Assembly: GCF_002101735.1 (NCBI RefSeq)
Contig: NZ_LQPE01000106.1
Span: 62,001 to 126,000 of the forward strand
Length of the DNA: 64,000 nucleotides
Direction of reading: 5' to 3'
Source: Mycobacterium kyorinense
Lineage (GTDB): Bacteria; Actinomycetota; Actinomycetes; Mycobacteriales; Mycobacteriaceae
Part shown: positions 1 to 8,007 of the stretch, piece by piece
Layout: every line of letters starts with the position of its first letter
Position numbering within the stretch: position 1 is the first letter of the stretch
Program-made: the position numbers and the translations under genes
Notes under the pieces: generated by a model
Database searches by the model: none
Told to the model about the DNA's origin: nothing
Seen by the model: only the letters and a program-made list of their open reading frames with translations

Positions 1-248
1 AAAACATCAAGGCGCTCTTTCGGCACACCAACGCGACCTCGGAGGCGGTCATCAACGGGGCTGCGCTGGAGGGAATCGACAGCGTGACCGACAACGCGTC
101 GGTGCTGGTCTCGGTTCGCGTCACGGTTACCGACATCGACGGCGTCAACAAACCGTCCCAGCCCTACCGGATGCGGGTGATCGTGCACGAGGACGAGGAC
201 GGCCGGATGACCGGCTACGACCTGAAGTATCCGGAGGGCGGCAACTGA
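1..248 (+). CDS. mam4A: Mce-associated membrane protein, C-terminal part (mam4A/Rv3493c-like)
   Basis: Only the last 81 codons are in the window (reading frame from base 3, TGA at 246-248). They are typical of the C-terminal NTF2-like half of Mce-associated proteins, with alternating beta-strand segments such as SVLVSVRVTVTDIDG and YRMRVIVHEDEDG. These proteins are thought to sit in the cell envelope and stabilise Mce lipid transporters. The stop overlaps the ATG of the next gene by one base. Position next to the Rv3492c-, Rv3491- and otsA-like genes suggests the mce4 (sterol import) operon lies just left of the window; that is an inference from remembered gene order. Confidence 0.8.
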   Translation, partial: NIKALFRHTNATSEAVINGAALEGIDSVTDNASVLVSVRVTVTDIDGVNKPSQPYRMRVIVHEDEDGRMTGYDLKYPEGGN

Positions 249-730
249 TGCGGTGGTTGATCGCTGCCGTCGCCGCGCTGCTGACGTCTGCGTTCGTCGG
301 GTTGGCCGCGGCCAGCGGCTGGTTCTATTGGGACCGGGTGCAAACTCGCGGCGAGCAGTCGGCGCGCGCAGTGCTGCCCAAGCTGGCCTCGAAGGAAATA
401 GCGCAGGTCTTCGGTTACGACTACCAGACCGTGGAGCGCAGCCTGACGGAGGCGTATCCGATGCTCACGCCGGGCTATCGGCAGGAGTTCGAGAAGAGCG
501 CCACTCAACAGATCATCCCGGAGGCCAAGAAGCGGGAAGTGGTCGTCCAGGCGAACATCGTCGGCGTGGGAGTCATGGAGGCCAAACGCGATTCGGCGTC
601 GGTGATGGTGTACATGAACCGTACGGTGACCGACAAATCGCGGCAGCCGGTTTACGACGGCAGCCGGTTACGCGTCGACTACAAGCGGGTCGGCGGCAAG
701 TGGCTGATCAACTACATCACGCCGATCTGA
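248..730 (+). CDS. mam4B: Mce-associated membrane protein (mam4B/Rv3492c-like)
   Basis: The protein has 160 residues, the length I recall for Rv3492c. Residues about 4-26 form a single membrane anchor (WLIAAVAALLTSAFVGLA), followed by an extracytoplasmic NTF2-like domain with the usual EAYPMLTPGYRQEF and VNR/MNRTVTD-type strands. The ATG overlaps the stop of the upstream mam4A-like gene (ATGA), so the two are co-translated. It is the last gene of the presumed mce4 operon and ends at a strong hairpin. Its role is inferred from the family: an accessory subunit of the Mce4 transporter at the cell envelope. Confidence 0.85.
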   Translation: MRWLIAAVAALLTSAFVGLAAASGWFYWDRVQTRGEQSARAVLPKLASKEIAQVFGYDYQTVERSLTEAYPMLTPGYRQEFEKSATQQIIPEAKKREVVVQANIVGVGVMEAKRDSASVMVYMNRTVTDKSRQPVYDGSRLRVDYKRVGGKWLINYITPI

Positions 731-733
731 CGA

Positions 734-778
734 TTTCGGCGCGCTAATCGTCGCCCAGCGACGAAAAGCGCGCCGAAA
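734..778. terminator. Nested hairpin between convergent genes
   Basis: A perfect 12-bp stem (734-745 with 767-778) encloses a second perfect 7-bp stem (748-754 with 758-764) and a CCA loop. There is no long T tract, as is usual for mycobacterial terminators. It lies between mam4B (+) and the Rv3491-like gene (-) and could stop transcription from both sides. Confidence 0.7.
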
Positions 779-787
779 CCGCTTAGC

Positions 788-826
788 GGCGATCGCAAGC
801 GCGGCGAAGCCGGGCGCAGCGGGTCG
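788..826 (+). repeat. 39-bp dispersed repeat, copy 1
   Basis: This 39-bp intergenic segment reappears in inverted orientation at 5030-5068 with one mismatch. The sequence is rich in GCG/CGC and sits just after the hairpin at 734-778. Similar GC-rich phrases are common between mycobacterial genes, but no family name is assigned here. Confidence 0.75.
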
Positions 827-838
827 CCGCCATTTGAT

Positions 839-1402
839 TTAGCGGCATTGCCCGATTTCGTTGCAGTCCAACGGGTAACGCTCGACCGGTACCGGCAGCG
901 GCTCTCTGAACGCGAGCGTGAACGGGGTCTTGGTCATCCCCGGCTGCAGGCCACAGACGGCGCCGTGAATGCTGGTGTGGGTGCCGGCGAGCGTGACGTC
1001 ATCGAAGGCATACGTGTCTGTCGAGGGTGCGGTCGTGCCGTCCGGACACGAGACGCCCGCTGACTTACCCACTTGGAATGTCCACAGATCGCTGGTAAGC
1101 CGGGCCCGGCCAATGTAGTTCGCCAGCTTCTCGGCGGGAGTGATGACCCGTGCCGTCGTACTCGAGACGTTGAGTGCGCACAGGTCGGCCGCAATGACCG
1201 GGTCGGTGAAGTCCGGGATCGCGCGTTGGCGCGACGGCGCGTCGCACAAGGCCGAGATCTTCCAGGTGGCCGGCGGCACGCCCGCTTCGCTGAAGGTGTA
1301 GAGGCCGTCCGGCGGTGGGCCTAATGCTTTGGCGGGGCTGGCCGTTCCCACCGCCACCAATGCCACGGCTGCGGCGGCAGTCAGGCCGCGGGAAATGATC
1401 AT
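839..1402 (-). CDS. Secreted conserved protein, Rv3491-like
   Basis: The protein has 187 residues from ATG 1402. A Sec signal peptide fills residues 1-26 (MIISRGLTAAAAVALVAVG, cleavage after AKA). The mature part contains several cysteines (in LCDAPS, DLCALN, VSCPDG, AVCGLQ, LDCNEIGQC), which suggests disulfides outside the membrane. No enzymatic motif is visible. The position downstream of otsA on the same strand matches Rv3491 of M. tuberculosis. Longer starts at 1435 (ATG) or 1438 (GTG) are open, but they would put Arg-rich residues before the signal. The function is unknown. Confidence 0.8.
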   Translation of the reverse strand: MIISRGLTAAAAVALVAVGTASPAKALGPPPDGLYTFSEAGVPPATWKISALCDAPSRQRAIPDFTDPVIAADLCALNVSSTTARVITPAEKLANYIGRARLTSDLWTFQVGKSAGVSCPDGTTAPSTDTYAFDDVTLAGTHTSIHGAVCGLQPGMTKTPFTLAFREPLPVPVERYPLDCNEIGQCR

Positions 1403-1442
1403 CCGTCGATTATTGCAGCGCCTCACCGGGCGCATCACCGGT

Positions 1443-2894
1443 TCAGTTCTTCTGCGGATGCGCTTCGGCGAGCGCGTCGAGAAATGACCGGGCCCAGCGG
1501 TCCACGTCGTGGGCGAGCACCTGCCGTCGCAAGGCCCGCATCCGGCGTCGCCCCTCCTCCTCGGACTGGTTGAGCGCCGCTTCGATCGCGTCCTTGACGC
1601 CTTCGGTGTCGTGCGGGTTGACCAGGTAAGCCTGGCGGAGTTCGGCTGCGGCGCCGGTGAATTCGCTGAGCACCAGCGCCCCGCCGAGATCGCTGCGGCA
1701 GGCGACGTACTCCTTGGCCACCAGGTTCATCCCGTCCCTTAGCGGGGTGACGAGCATGACGTCGCTGGCCACGAAGAACGCGATGAGCTCGTCGCGGGGC
1801 ACGGGGCGGTGAAAGTAATGCACCACCGGGTGGCCGACCTCGCCGTATTCGCCGTTGATGTGGCCGACCTGACGCTCGATGTCGTTGCGCAGGATTTGGT
1901 AGCTCTCGACTCGTTCGCGGCTGGGGGTGGCCAGCTGGACGAGCACCGCGTCGTCGCCTTTGACGCGGCCCTCGGCGAGCAGCTCGGAGAAGGCCTTGAG
2001 CCGGACGTCGATGCCCTTGGTGTAGTCGAGCCGGTCGACGCCGAGCAGGACCTTGCGCGGGTTGCCGATCTCCGCGCGGATCTCGCGGGCCCGCCGCCGG
2101 ATGCCGCGGTCACGGGCCTTGTGGTCGAGGTCGCCCGAGTCGATCGAGATCGGAAAGGCACCCACGCGGACGGTGCGCGAGTCCAGCTGCACCTCGCCGA
2201 ACCGTGACCGCACGCCGACCGATCCGCGGGACGTGTTGGCGCCGACGAGCCGTCGCGACAGGATCAGGAAGTTCTGCGCACCGCCGGCCAGGTGGAAGCC
2301 GACCAGGTCGGCGCCGAGCAGGCCTTGCACGATCTCGGTGCGCCACGGCATCTGCATGAACAGCTCGACCGGCGGAAACGGAATGTGCAGGAAGAACCCG
2401 ATGGTCAGGTCCGGGCGCAGCTCCCGCAGCATCTTGGGGACGAGCTGTAGCTGGTAGTCCTGCACCCAGACGGTCGCGCCGTGAGCGGCGGCCCGTGAGG
2501 TGGCTTCGGCGAAGCGACGGTTGACGTCGACGTAGCGCTCCCACCACTCCCGGTGGTAGATGGGTTTGACGATAACGTCGTGGTACAGCGGCCACAGGGT
2601 GGCGTTGGAGAACCCCTCGTAGTACTGCGCGACGTCGTCGGCGGACAGCCGTACCGGGTGCAGCCGCAGGTCCTCGGCCTCGATGGGCTCCTCGTCGGCG
2701 TCGACAATGCCCGGCCAGCCCACCCAGGCCCCGCGCCGGCGGCGCAGCAGCGGCTCTAACGCCGTGACCAGCCCGCCGGGGCTGCGCTTCCAGGTGGTGC
2801 TGCCGTCGGGCAGCCGCTCCATGTCGATGGGCAGCCGGTTGGCGACCACCACAAAGTCGGAATCCCCCGAGCGCTTTCCTCCCCGGGGAGCCAC
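1443..2894 (-). CDS. otsA: Trehalose-6-phosphate synthase OtsA
   Basis: The protein has 483 residues and belongs to glycosyltransferase family 20. It makes trehalose-6-phosphate from glucose-6-phosphate and a nucleotide-glucose (UDP- or ADP-glucose) in the cytoplasm, the OtsAB route to trehalose. Visible family features are the N-terminal VVVANRLPI strand, the [13 protein letters not shown] loop, the WVQDYQL motif, [12 protein letters not shown] (phosphate/nucleotide binding) and [18 protein letters not shown] near the C-terminus. The start is GTG at 2894, directly after the TAA of the Rv3489-like gene. Trehalose is the carrier for mycolate transfer in mycobacteria, so this is housekeeping. 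Confidence 0.95.
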   Translation of the reverse strand: MAPRGGKRSGDSDFVVVANRLPIDMERLPDGSTTWKRSPGGLVTALEPLLRRRRGAWVGWPGIVDADEEPIEAEDLRLHPVRLSADDVAQYYEGFSNATLWPLYHDVIVKPIYHREWWERYVDVNRRFAEATSRAAAHGATVWVQDYQLQLVPKMLRELRPDLTIGFFLHIPFPPVELFMQMPWRTEIVQGLLGADLVGFHLAGGAQNFLILSRRLVGANTSRGSVGVRSRFGEVQLDSRTVRVGAFPISIDSGDLDHKARDRGIRRRAREIRAEIGNPRKVLLGVDRLDYTKGIDVRLKAFSELLAEGRVKGDDAVLVQLATPSRERVESYQILRNDIERQVGHINGEYGEVGHPVVHYFHRPVPRDELIAFFVASDVMLVTPLRDGMNLVAKEYVACRSDLGGALVLSEFTGAAAELRQAYLVNPHDTEGVKDAIEAALNQSEEEGRRRMRALRRQVLAHDVDRWARSFLDALAEAHPQKN

Positions 2895-3059
2895 TTACGC
2901 CTCGTTTTTCGCCGGTCCAATACCGAGCATCGACAGGAAAATCCGGCATTCGTCGGCGTCGTTCGCATACGCCGCGACAACACGCCTGGCCTGGCGTGCG
3001 GTGCTGTCGGCCAACGGTTCCACATCGCCGATTTCGGCAGGATCAGTTTTAGAAGGCAT
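2895..3059 (-). CDS. Small conserved protein, Rv3489-like
   Basis: This 54-residue acidic protein is the size of Rv3489 and occupies the same place upstream of otsA. It is mostly helical by eye (PLADSTARQARRVVAAYAND) and has one Cys. Its TAA stop abuts the GTG of otsA, so the two are coupled. No Shine-Dalgarno precedes ATG 3059, so leaderless translation from the 3060-3177 divergent promoter region is likely. The function is unknown; co-translation suggests a link to trehalose synthesis. Confidence 0.75.
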   Translation of the reverse strand: MPSKTDPAEIGDVEPLADSTARQARRVVAAYANDADECRIFLSMLGIGPAKNEA

Positions 3060-3177
3060 GACATAACTGTATGCGAAAGTGTGTTTTGGGTCGCATCCGC
3101 TGCCGGGGCCAGCGGCGCGCGCGTTACGCGCGGGCCGTAATGTGTAAGCGTCCAACCAACCCAGGTGAGGTGGCGAA

Positions 3178-4113
3178 ATGGCAGTCCACGACGATGTGGG
3201 CACCAGCGCGGTCGACGGAGAATCCGCTGAGCTGGTGACCTATGAAACGCTCGACGAGGGCCGCATTGCCCGGGTCTGGCTGAACCGGCCCGAGGCGCAC
3301 AACGCGCAGAACCGCACCCTGCTGGTTCAGCTCGACGAGGCGTTCCTGCGTGCCGAGGCCGACGACGACGTGCGGGTGGTGATCCTGGCTGCGCGCGGTA
3401 AGAACTTTTCCGCCGGCCACGACCTGGGGTCGGAGGCGGCACTCGCCGAGCGCAAACCCGGGCCCGGTCAGCACCCGACGTTCCGCGGATACGGCGCTAC
3501 GCGTGACCCGATCGCCGAGAAGACCTATTTGCAGGAATGGCACTTCTATTTCCAGAACACCTGCCGCTGGCGGGATCTGCGAAAGATCACCATCGCGCAG
3601 GTTCAGGGCAACGCGATCTCCGCGGGTTTGATGCTGATCTGGGCGTGCGATCTGATCGTCGCCGCCGACAACGCCAAGTTTTCCGACGTGGTCGGCGTCC
3701 GGATGGGTATGCCGGGCGTCGAATACTATGCGCACCCTTGGGAATTCGGTCCGCGCAAAGCCAAAGAGCTTCTGCTGACCGGTGATTCGCTGGACGCCGA
3801 CGAGGCTTACCGGCTCGGCATGGTGTCCAAGGTGTTCCCGGCCGACCAGCTCGAGGACAAGACACTGGAGTTCGCCCGGCGCATCGCCGAGCGGCCCACG
3901 ATGGCGGCGCTGCTGATCAAGGACTCCGTGAACGCCGCCTCCGACGCGATGGGGTTCACCGAGGCGCTGCGTCACGCGTTCCACGTCCACGAGCTCGGGC
4001 ATGCGCACTGGGCGGCCCGCAACGAGAACCGGTACCCGATCGGGTTGCCGCCCGACGTCGAGGACTGGCGCACCGCCAAGCCGTCGAAGATCGCCCGCCG
4101 CGACGAGCCATAG
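3178..4113 (+). CDS. Enoyl-CoA hydratase/isomerase family protein
   Basis: The protein has 311 residues and the crotonase fold. The two oxyanion-hole stretches are clear: GKNFSAGHDLGSE (about residues 77-89) and VQGNAISAGLMLIWACDL (about 141-158). The length exceeds the usual 260 because of an insertion around residues 90-115 (RKPGPGQHPTFRGYG) and a C-terminal tail. It probably hydrates or isomerises an unsaturated acyl-CoA in beta-oxidation; the substrate is unknown. ATG 3178 has a GGTGAGG ribosome site 7 bases upstream. It is the first gene of the catabolic block and is divergent from Rv3489-otsA. Confidence 0.9.
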   Translation: MAVHDDVGTSAVDGESAELVTYETLDEGRIARVWLNRPEAHNAQNRTLLVQLDEAFLRAEADDDVRVVILAARGKNFSAGHDLGSEAALAERKPGPGQHPTFRGYGATRDPIAEKTYLQEWHFYFQNTCRWRDLRKITIAQVQGNAISAGLMLIWACDLIVAADNAKFSDVVGVRMGMPGVEYYAHPWEFGPRKAKELLLTGDSLDADEAYRLGMVSKVFPADQLEDKTLEFARRIAERPTMAALLIKDSVNAASDAMGFTEALRHAFHVHELGHAHWAARNENRYPIGLPPDVEDWRTAKPSKIARRDEP

Positions 4114-4119
4114 TTTCTG

Positions 4120-4179
4120 GCGAGCAGACGCAGAATCGCACGATCCGGCGCTCGGACGTGCGATTCTGCGTCTGCTCGC
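4120..4179. terminator. Long perfect hairpin (22-bp inverted repeat)
   Basis: Bases 4120-4141 and 4158-4179 are exact inverted copies (22 bp each). The 16-base loop holds a further 4-bp stem (4144-4147 with 4153-4156). The element starts 7 bases after the hydratase stop and ends 18 bases before the next start codon. It may terminate or process the mRNA. From memory, a near-identical arm sequence recurs between M. tuberculosis genes, so it may also be a dispersed repeat. Confidence 0.7.
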
Positions 4180-4197
4180 GCAACCGAAGGAGCCAGT

Positions 4198-5013
4198 GTG
4201 GAGCTTTCGTTCGAAGACCGGACCTACCTGGTCACCGGCGGTGGCACCGGGATCGGCAAGGCGGTGGCCGCCGGCCTGGCAGCGGCCGGGGCGGCGGTCG
4301 TGATCGTCGCGCGCAATGCCGACCGGTTGGAGGCGGCCGCCAAGGAAATCGGCGGCGAGGTTCGCCCCGAGCCGGCCGACGTCACCGACGAAGACCAGGT
4401 CGCGCGGGTCGTCGACGCCGCCGCGGGCTGGCACGGCCGGCTGCACGGGGTGGTGCACTGCGCGGGCGGCTCGGAGACCATCGGGCCGATCACCCAGATC
4501 GACTCCGACGCCTGGCGGCGCACCGTCGACCTCAACGTCAACGGCACCATGTATGTGCTCAAACACGCTGCGCGGCAACTGGTTCGCGGTGGCGGTGGGT
4601 CGTTCGTCGGGATCTCCTCGATCGCGGCCAGCAACACCCACCGCTGGTTCGGCGCCTACGGGGTGACCAAATCGGCCGTCGACCACCTGATGAAGCTGGC
4701 CGCCGACGAGCTGGGCCCGTCGTGGGTGCGGGTCAACGGCATCCGCCCGGGCCTGATCCGCACCGACCTCGTCGCCGCGGTCACCGGCTCGCCCGAACTG
4801 TCCGAGGACTACCGGATCTGCACGCCGCTGCCGCGGGTCGGTGAGGTCGAGGACGTCGCCAACATGGCGATGTTCCTGCTCAGCGACGCCGCCGCCTGGA
4901 TCACCGGACAGGTCATCAACGTCGACGGCGGACACATGCTGCGGCGTGGCCCCGACTTCACCGCGATGCTGGAGCCGGTGTTCGGCACCGACGGACTACG
5001 CGGAGTGGTCTGA
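4198..5013 (+). CDS. SDR family oxidoreductase
   Basis: The 271-residue protein is a classical short-chain dehydrogenase. The NAD(P)-binding TGGGTGIGKA motif lies near residue 13-22, HCAGG replaces the usual NNAG, the catalytic Ser is in GISSIA and the Tyr/Lys pair in YGVTKSA. IRPGLIRTD and INVDGG complete the fold. The start is GTG 4198 with GAAGGAG 5 bases upstream. Its 3' end overlaps the convergent dehydrogenase gene by 18 bp. It probably oxidises a 3-hydroxyacyl-CoA or hydroxysteroid; the substrate cannot be read from the sequence. Confidence 0.88.
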   Translation: MELSFEDRTYLVTGGGTGIGKAVAAGLAAAGAAVVIVARNADRLEAAAKEIGGEVRPEPADVTDEDQVARVVDAAAGWHGRLHGVVHCAGGSETIGPITQIDSDAWRRTVDLNVNGTMYVLKHAARQLVRGGGGSFVGISSIAASNTHRWFGAYGVTKSAVDHLMKLAADELGPSWVRVNGIRPGLIRTDLVAAVTGSPELSEDYRICTPLPRVGEVEDVANMAMFLLSDAAAWITGQVINVDGGHMLRRGPDFTAMLEPVFGTDGLRGVV

Positions 5014-5949
5014 GCTAGGCATTTGGGGCCGACCCGCTGCGCCCGGCTTCGCCGCGCTGGCGATCGCCCCGGCATCTCGGCCTGCCAGGGTGGCGATCGC
5101 CGACCAATCCTGGTGGCCACGGCCGTCGGCCAGGAGCGCGAGGAAACGGTCACGCAGCAGGCTGGCGACCGGCAACGGCACCGCCAGTTCTTCGGCGGCG
5201 GCGAGCACCAGCCGGACATCCTTGAGACCCAGCGTCGCGGCGAACCCCGCCGGCTCGAATTCGCCACGCGCGATCAGCCCGCCGTAGGTCTGGTATGCCG
5301 GCGCGCTGAACAGCGTCGAGGTCAGGATGTCGACGTAGTGCAGCGGATCGACCCCGGCCTTGCCAACCAGCGCGATGGCCTCGCCCAGTGACTCGATCAC
5401 CGACGCGATCAGAAAGTTGCCGGACAGCTTGACCAGGTTGGCGGCTTCTGGTTGTTCGGACACCACAAAGGTTCGCTGACCGATCGCGTCGAACAACGGG
5501 GTCAGCCGCTCGAGCACCTCCGGGGCGCCGGCCGCAACCACGAAAAGCTTTGCGGCAGCGGCTGCTTCGGGCCGGCCGAACACCGGCGCGGCGACGTACT
5601 GCTGGCCGGCCTCGGTGTGCGCGGTGGTCAGACGTTGAGACAGTGCCACGCTGATGGTGCTCGACGAGACGTGCACGGCGTCGGGTGCCAGCGACGCGAG
5701 CACGCCTTCCTCGCCGAACACCACGTCGTCGACGGCGCCGTCGTCGGCCAGCATCGTGACCACTACTTCGCCGCGGCAAGCCTCGGCGACGGTGTCCGCG
5801 CGGGTAGCGCCCCGGTCGGTCAGCGCTTCGGCCTTGCCGGGGGAGCGGTTGTAGACGGTGACGTGATGGCCCGCATTGACGAGGTTGGCGGCCATACCGC
5901 GGCCCATGTTGCCCAGGCCGATGAATCCAATGTCCATGGCTTCCACCAT
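4996..5949 (-). CDS. 3-hydroxyisobutyrate/6-phosphogluconate dehydrogenase-type oxidoreductase
   Basis: The protein has 317 residues. The N-terminal Rossmann fold begins IGFIGLGNMGRGMAANL, the classical GxGxxG of the beta-hydroxyacid dehydrogenase family, followed by YNRSPGKAEAL. The catalytic Lys lies in NLVKLSGNFLI. The substrate loop VAAPVFGRPEAA departs from the usual DAPVSGG, so it may act on an unusual beta-hydroxyacid or imine. ATG 5937 is an alternative start. The last 15 codons or so read through a dispersed repeat (5030-5068), giving an Ala-rich tail that is probably not part of the ancestral enzyme. Confidence 0.87.
   Translation of the reverse strand: MVEAMDIGFIGLGNMGRGMAANLVNAGHHVTVYNRSPGKAEALTDRGATRADTVAEACRGEVVVTMLADDGAVDDVVFGEEGVLASLAPDAVHVSSSTISVALSQRLTTAHTEAGQQYVAAPVFGRPEAAAAAKLFVVAAGAPEVLERLTPLFDAIGQRTFVVSEQPEAANLVKLSGNFLIASVIESLGEAIALVGKAGVDPLHYVDILTSTLFSAPAYQTYGGLIARGEFEPAGFAATLGLKDVRLVLAAAEELAVPLPVASLLRDRFLALLADGRGHQDWSAIATLAGRDAGAIASAAKPGAAGRPQMPSSDHSA
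5030..5068 (-). repeat. 39-bp dispersed repeat, copy 2, inside a coding end
   Basis: This is the inverted copy of 788-826 with one mismatch. It lies within the 3' end of the minus-strand dehydrogenase gene and encodes the tail segment AIASAAKPGAAGR. See the matching finding. Confidence 0.75.
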
Positions 5950-6033
5950 GCCCGCTCAATGAGACGAGGTCTTGCCAGTTGCCGGATCGAACCGGAACCC
6001 TGGTCTTAACCCGCACTAGCGCTGGAGGATCCG

Positions 6034-7308
6034 ATGGCTGCAACCTGGGACACAATCGATCGGTACGTCGTCATCTCGACGGACACCCACGCCGGGGCCG
6101 ATCTCTACGACTACAAGCAGTATCTGCCGGCCCGGCTGCACGACGAGTTCGACGCGTGGGCCAAGACCTACGTCAGCCCGTTCGACGACTTGATCATCGC
6201 CACCGCCGCCCGCAACTGGGATCACGAGCTGCGGCTCTCCGAGATGGACGCCGACGGCGTGGCTGGTGAGGTGCTGCTGCCCAACACCGTGCCGCCGTTC
6301 TTCCCGACCACGCCCAACATCACGATCAGCCTGCCGCGCACCCGCGACGAATTCGAGAAGCGTTGGGCCGGCGTGCAGGCCCACAACCGCTGGCAGGTCG
6401 ACTTCTGCTCGCTGGCCCCGGCGCGGCGCCGCGGGCTGATTCAAATCTTCCCCAACGACGTGGAGCTGGCCATGGAGGAGATCCGTTGGGGCGCCGAGCA
6501 AGAATGCTTCGGCGGTGTGCTGATTCCGCCGGTTTCACCGGGTGACCCGCAGGTCGCCCCGCTGTTTCACACCCGCTACGAACCGATCTGGGCGCTCTGC
6601 GCGGAGCTGGACCTGACCGTGGTGCAGCACGCGGGCGCCGGCAGTCCCGAGATGCCGATGGACCAGCCGGCATCCAACGCGGTGCTGATCACCGAGATGG
6701 CGATCTGGGCGAACCGCACGCTCGGCCACCTGATCCTCGCCGGGGTATTCGAACGCCATCCGACGCTGCGGTTCGTGCCGACCGAGCAGGGAACGCTCTG
6801 GGTCCAGCCGCAGCTGGCGGTGCTCGACGCCATGGTGCCCACCATGAAGTCGGAGGCACACAACCGCACCTACGGGATGTTCGGTGGGTCGTCGGTCGAC
6901 GAGCTGACGCTGTCGCCCAGCGAATATGCCCAACGCAACGTTTATTTGGCCAGCGAGCTCGCGCCGTACGACTCCGCGATGATCGATTTCATGGGGGCGG
7001 ACCACATCATGTGGGGCAGTGACTACCCGCACGAGGAGGGCTTCACCCCGCATTCGAAGCTGGCCATTCGCTGGGCCCTGCACGACAGGCCCGAGGATGA
7101 CTGCCGAAAGATATTGGGCGGCAACGCAGGCCGGTTGTACCGCTTCGACCTGGATGCGCTGGCGTCCGTCGCCGCCAAGATCGGGCCCACGATCGACGAG
7201 GTGCGCACTCCGTTGGCAGACACCGGCTACCACGCCCCGGCGGCGTTCGGCTACCGACCGTTCGAAGGCGGCCTGGCGCTGAAGCGGCTGGCTCCGGCGC
7301 GCGGCTAG
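6034..7308 (+). CDS. Amidohydrolase-2 family metal-dependent hydrolase
   Basis: The 424-residue protein has the TIM-barrel amidohydrolase-2 fold (ACMSD-like). Candidate metal ligands are visible: STDTHAG near the N-terminus (in place of DxHxH), the HAG after strand TVVQHAGAG, and the late Asp in MWGSDYPHEEG. It probably performs a decarboxylation or a C-N/C-C hydrolysis in catabolism. Start ATG 6034 has a strong GGAGG ribosome site (CTGGAGGATCCG). It is a single gene, divergent from the dehydrogenase at 4996-5949. Confidence 0.88.
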   Translation: MAATWDTIDRYVVISTDTHAGADLYDYKQYLPARLHDEFDAWAKTYVSPFDDLIIATAARNWDHELRLSEMDADGVAGEVLLPNTVPPFFPTTPNITISLPRTRDEFEKRWAGVQAHNRWQVDFCSLAPARRRGLIQIFPNDVELAMEEIRWGAEQECFGGVLIPPVSPGDPQVAPLFHTRYEPIWALCAELDLTVVQHAGAGSPEMPMDQPASNAVLITEMAIWANRTLGHLILAGVFERHPTLRFVPTEQGTLWVQPQLAVLDAMVPTMKSEAHNRTYGMFGGSSVDELTLSPSEYAQRNVYLASELAPYDSAMIDFMGADHIMWGSDYPHEEGFTPHSKLAIRWALHDRPEDDCRKILGGNAGRLYRFDLDALASVAAKIGPTIDEVRTPLADTGYHAPAAFGYRPFEGGLALKRLAPARG

Positions 7309-7312
7309 CGAT

Positions 7313-7906
7313 TCACCGCCGGCTCTCTCGGGGGTGGATGAACACGCCCTCAGCCTCGACGGTTATGCCCTGTGCATCCGCAATGTGGCCGACGGCGAAC
7401 GTTTTGACCCCATCCACACGGTCGATGCGTGCCTCTGCCCGCAGCTTGCCCAGCGGGGTTCCGCGCAGGTAGCGCAACGTAAGCGTGCCGGTATAGGCAG
7501 GTCTTCCCGGCTTGTGCGCGGTGGCGCCTAGGACATGGTCGAGGACCATCGCGCACACCCCGCCGTGTACGTGGCCGGGGGGACCTTCGTAGGCGGCGCC
7601 GAGAGAGAAGTCCGCCCGCACCAGGCCGTCGGCTCCGTGGTGAATCACCAGGGGAGGTGCGACAGGGTTGCGCAGACCGATGACGACGTTGCCCCATACC
7701 ATCGGTTGACCATCGGTGGTCTGCATACCGAACGAGCCAGGAATCAGCGCCGCGCTCAATTCCTCAGTCGCGCAATCGATCTTCTCCTTCACCCTGGCGA
7801 CGGTCGTTGCGTCGACTTGTGTCCGGATGGTGGCGTCGACGAGGCGCCGGACCGATTCGGCCAACGGCCCGTATACCGACTCCAGCCGCATGAGTTCCGA
7901 CGTCAC
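7313..7906 (-). CDS. PaaI-type hotdog thioesterase
   Basis: The protein has 197 residues from GTG 7906 (ATG 7891 is an alternative). The C-terminal half shows the PaaI hotdog signature GPPGHVHGGVCAMVLDHVLG, where the HGG and Asp form the catalytic site, then GTLTLRYLRGTPL. The N-terminal 70 residues are a helical extension. It should hydrolyse an acyl- or aryl-CoA thioester. The stop is 4 bases from the amidohydrolase stop (convergent). It shares a roughly 100-bp divergent promoter with the PadR gene, which may regulate it. Confidence 0.85.
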   Translation of the reverse strand: MTSELMRLESVYGPLAESVRRLVDATIRTQVDATTVARVKEKIDCATEELSAALIPGSFGMQTTDGQPMVWGNVVIGLRNPVAPPLVIHHGADGLVRADFSLGAAYEGPPGHVHGGVCAMVLDHVLGATAHKPGRPAYTGTLTLRYLRGTPLGKLRAEARIDRVDGVKTFAVGHIADAQGITVEAEGVFIHPRESRR

Positions 7907-8007
7907 GAGACACAGCGTGCGCGGTGGGCGTGCACGCTGGCAATGTCGTCTCCCAACCAGTGGTAAGCAGCCGACCTCCTGCAGGGCCAAGTTGTTAACC
8001 TGGGCAA

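Noticed and set aside
3124..4935. Long 603-codon open frame on the minus strand across the hydratase and SDR genes
   Set aside because: It is antisense to two well-supported genes with family motifs; its own sequence (Arg-, Asp-, Val-rich, no domain) is typical of high-GC shadow frames.
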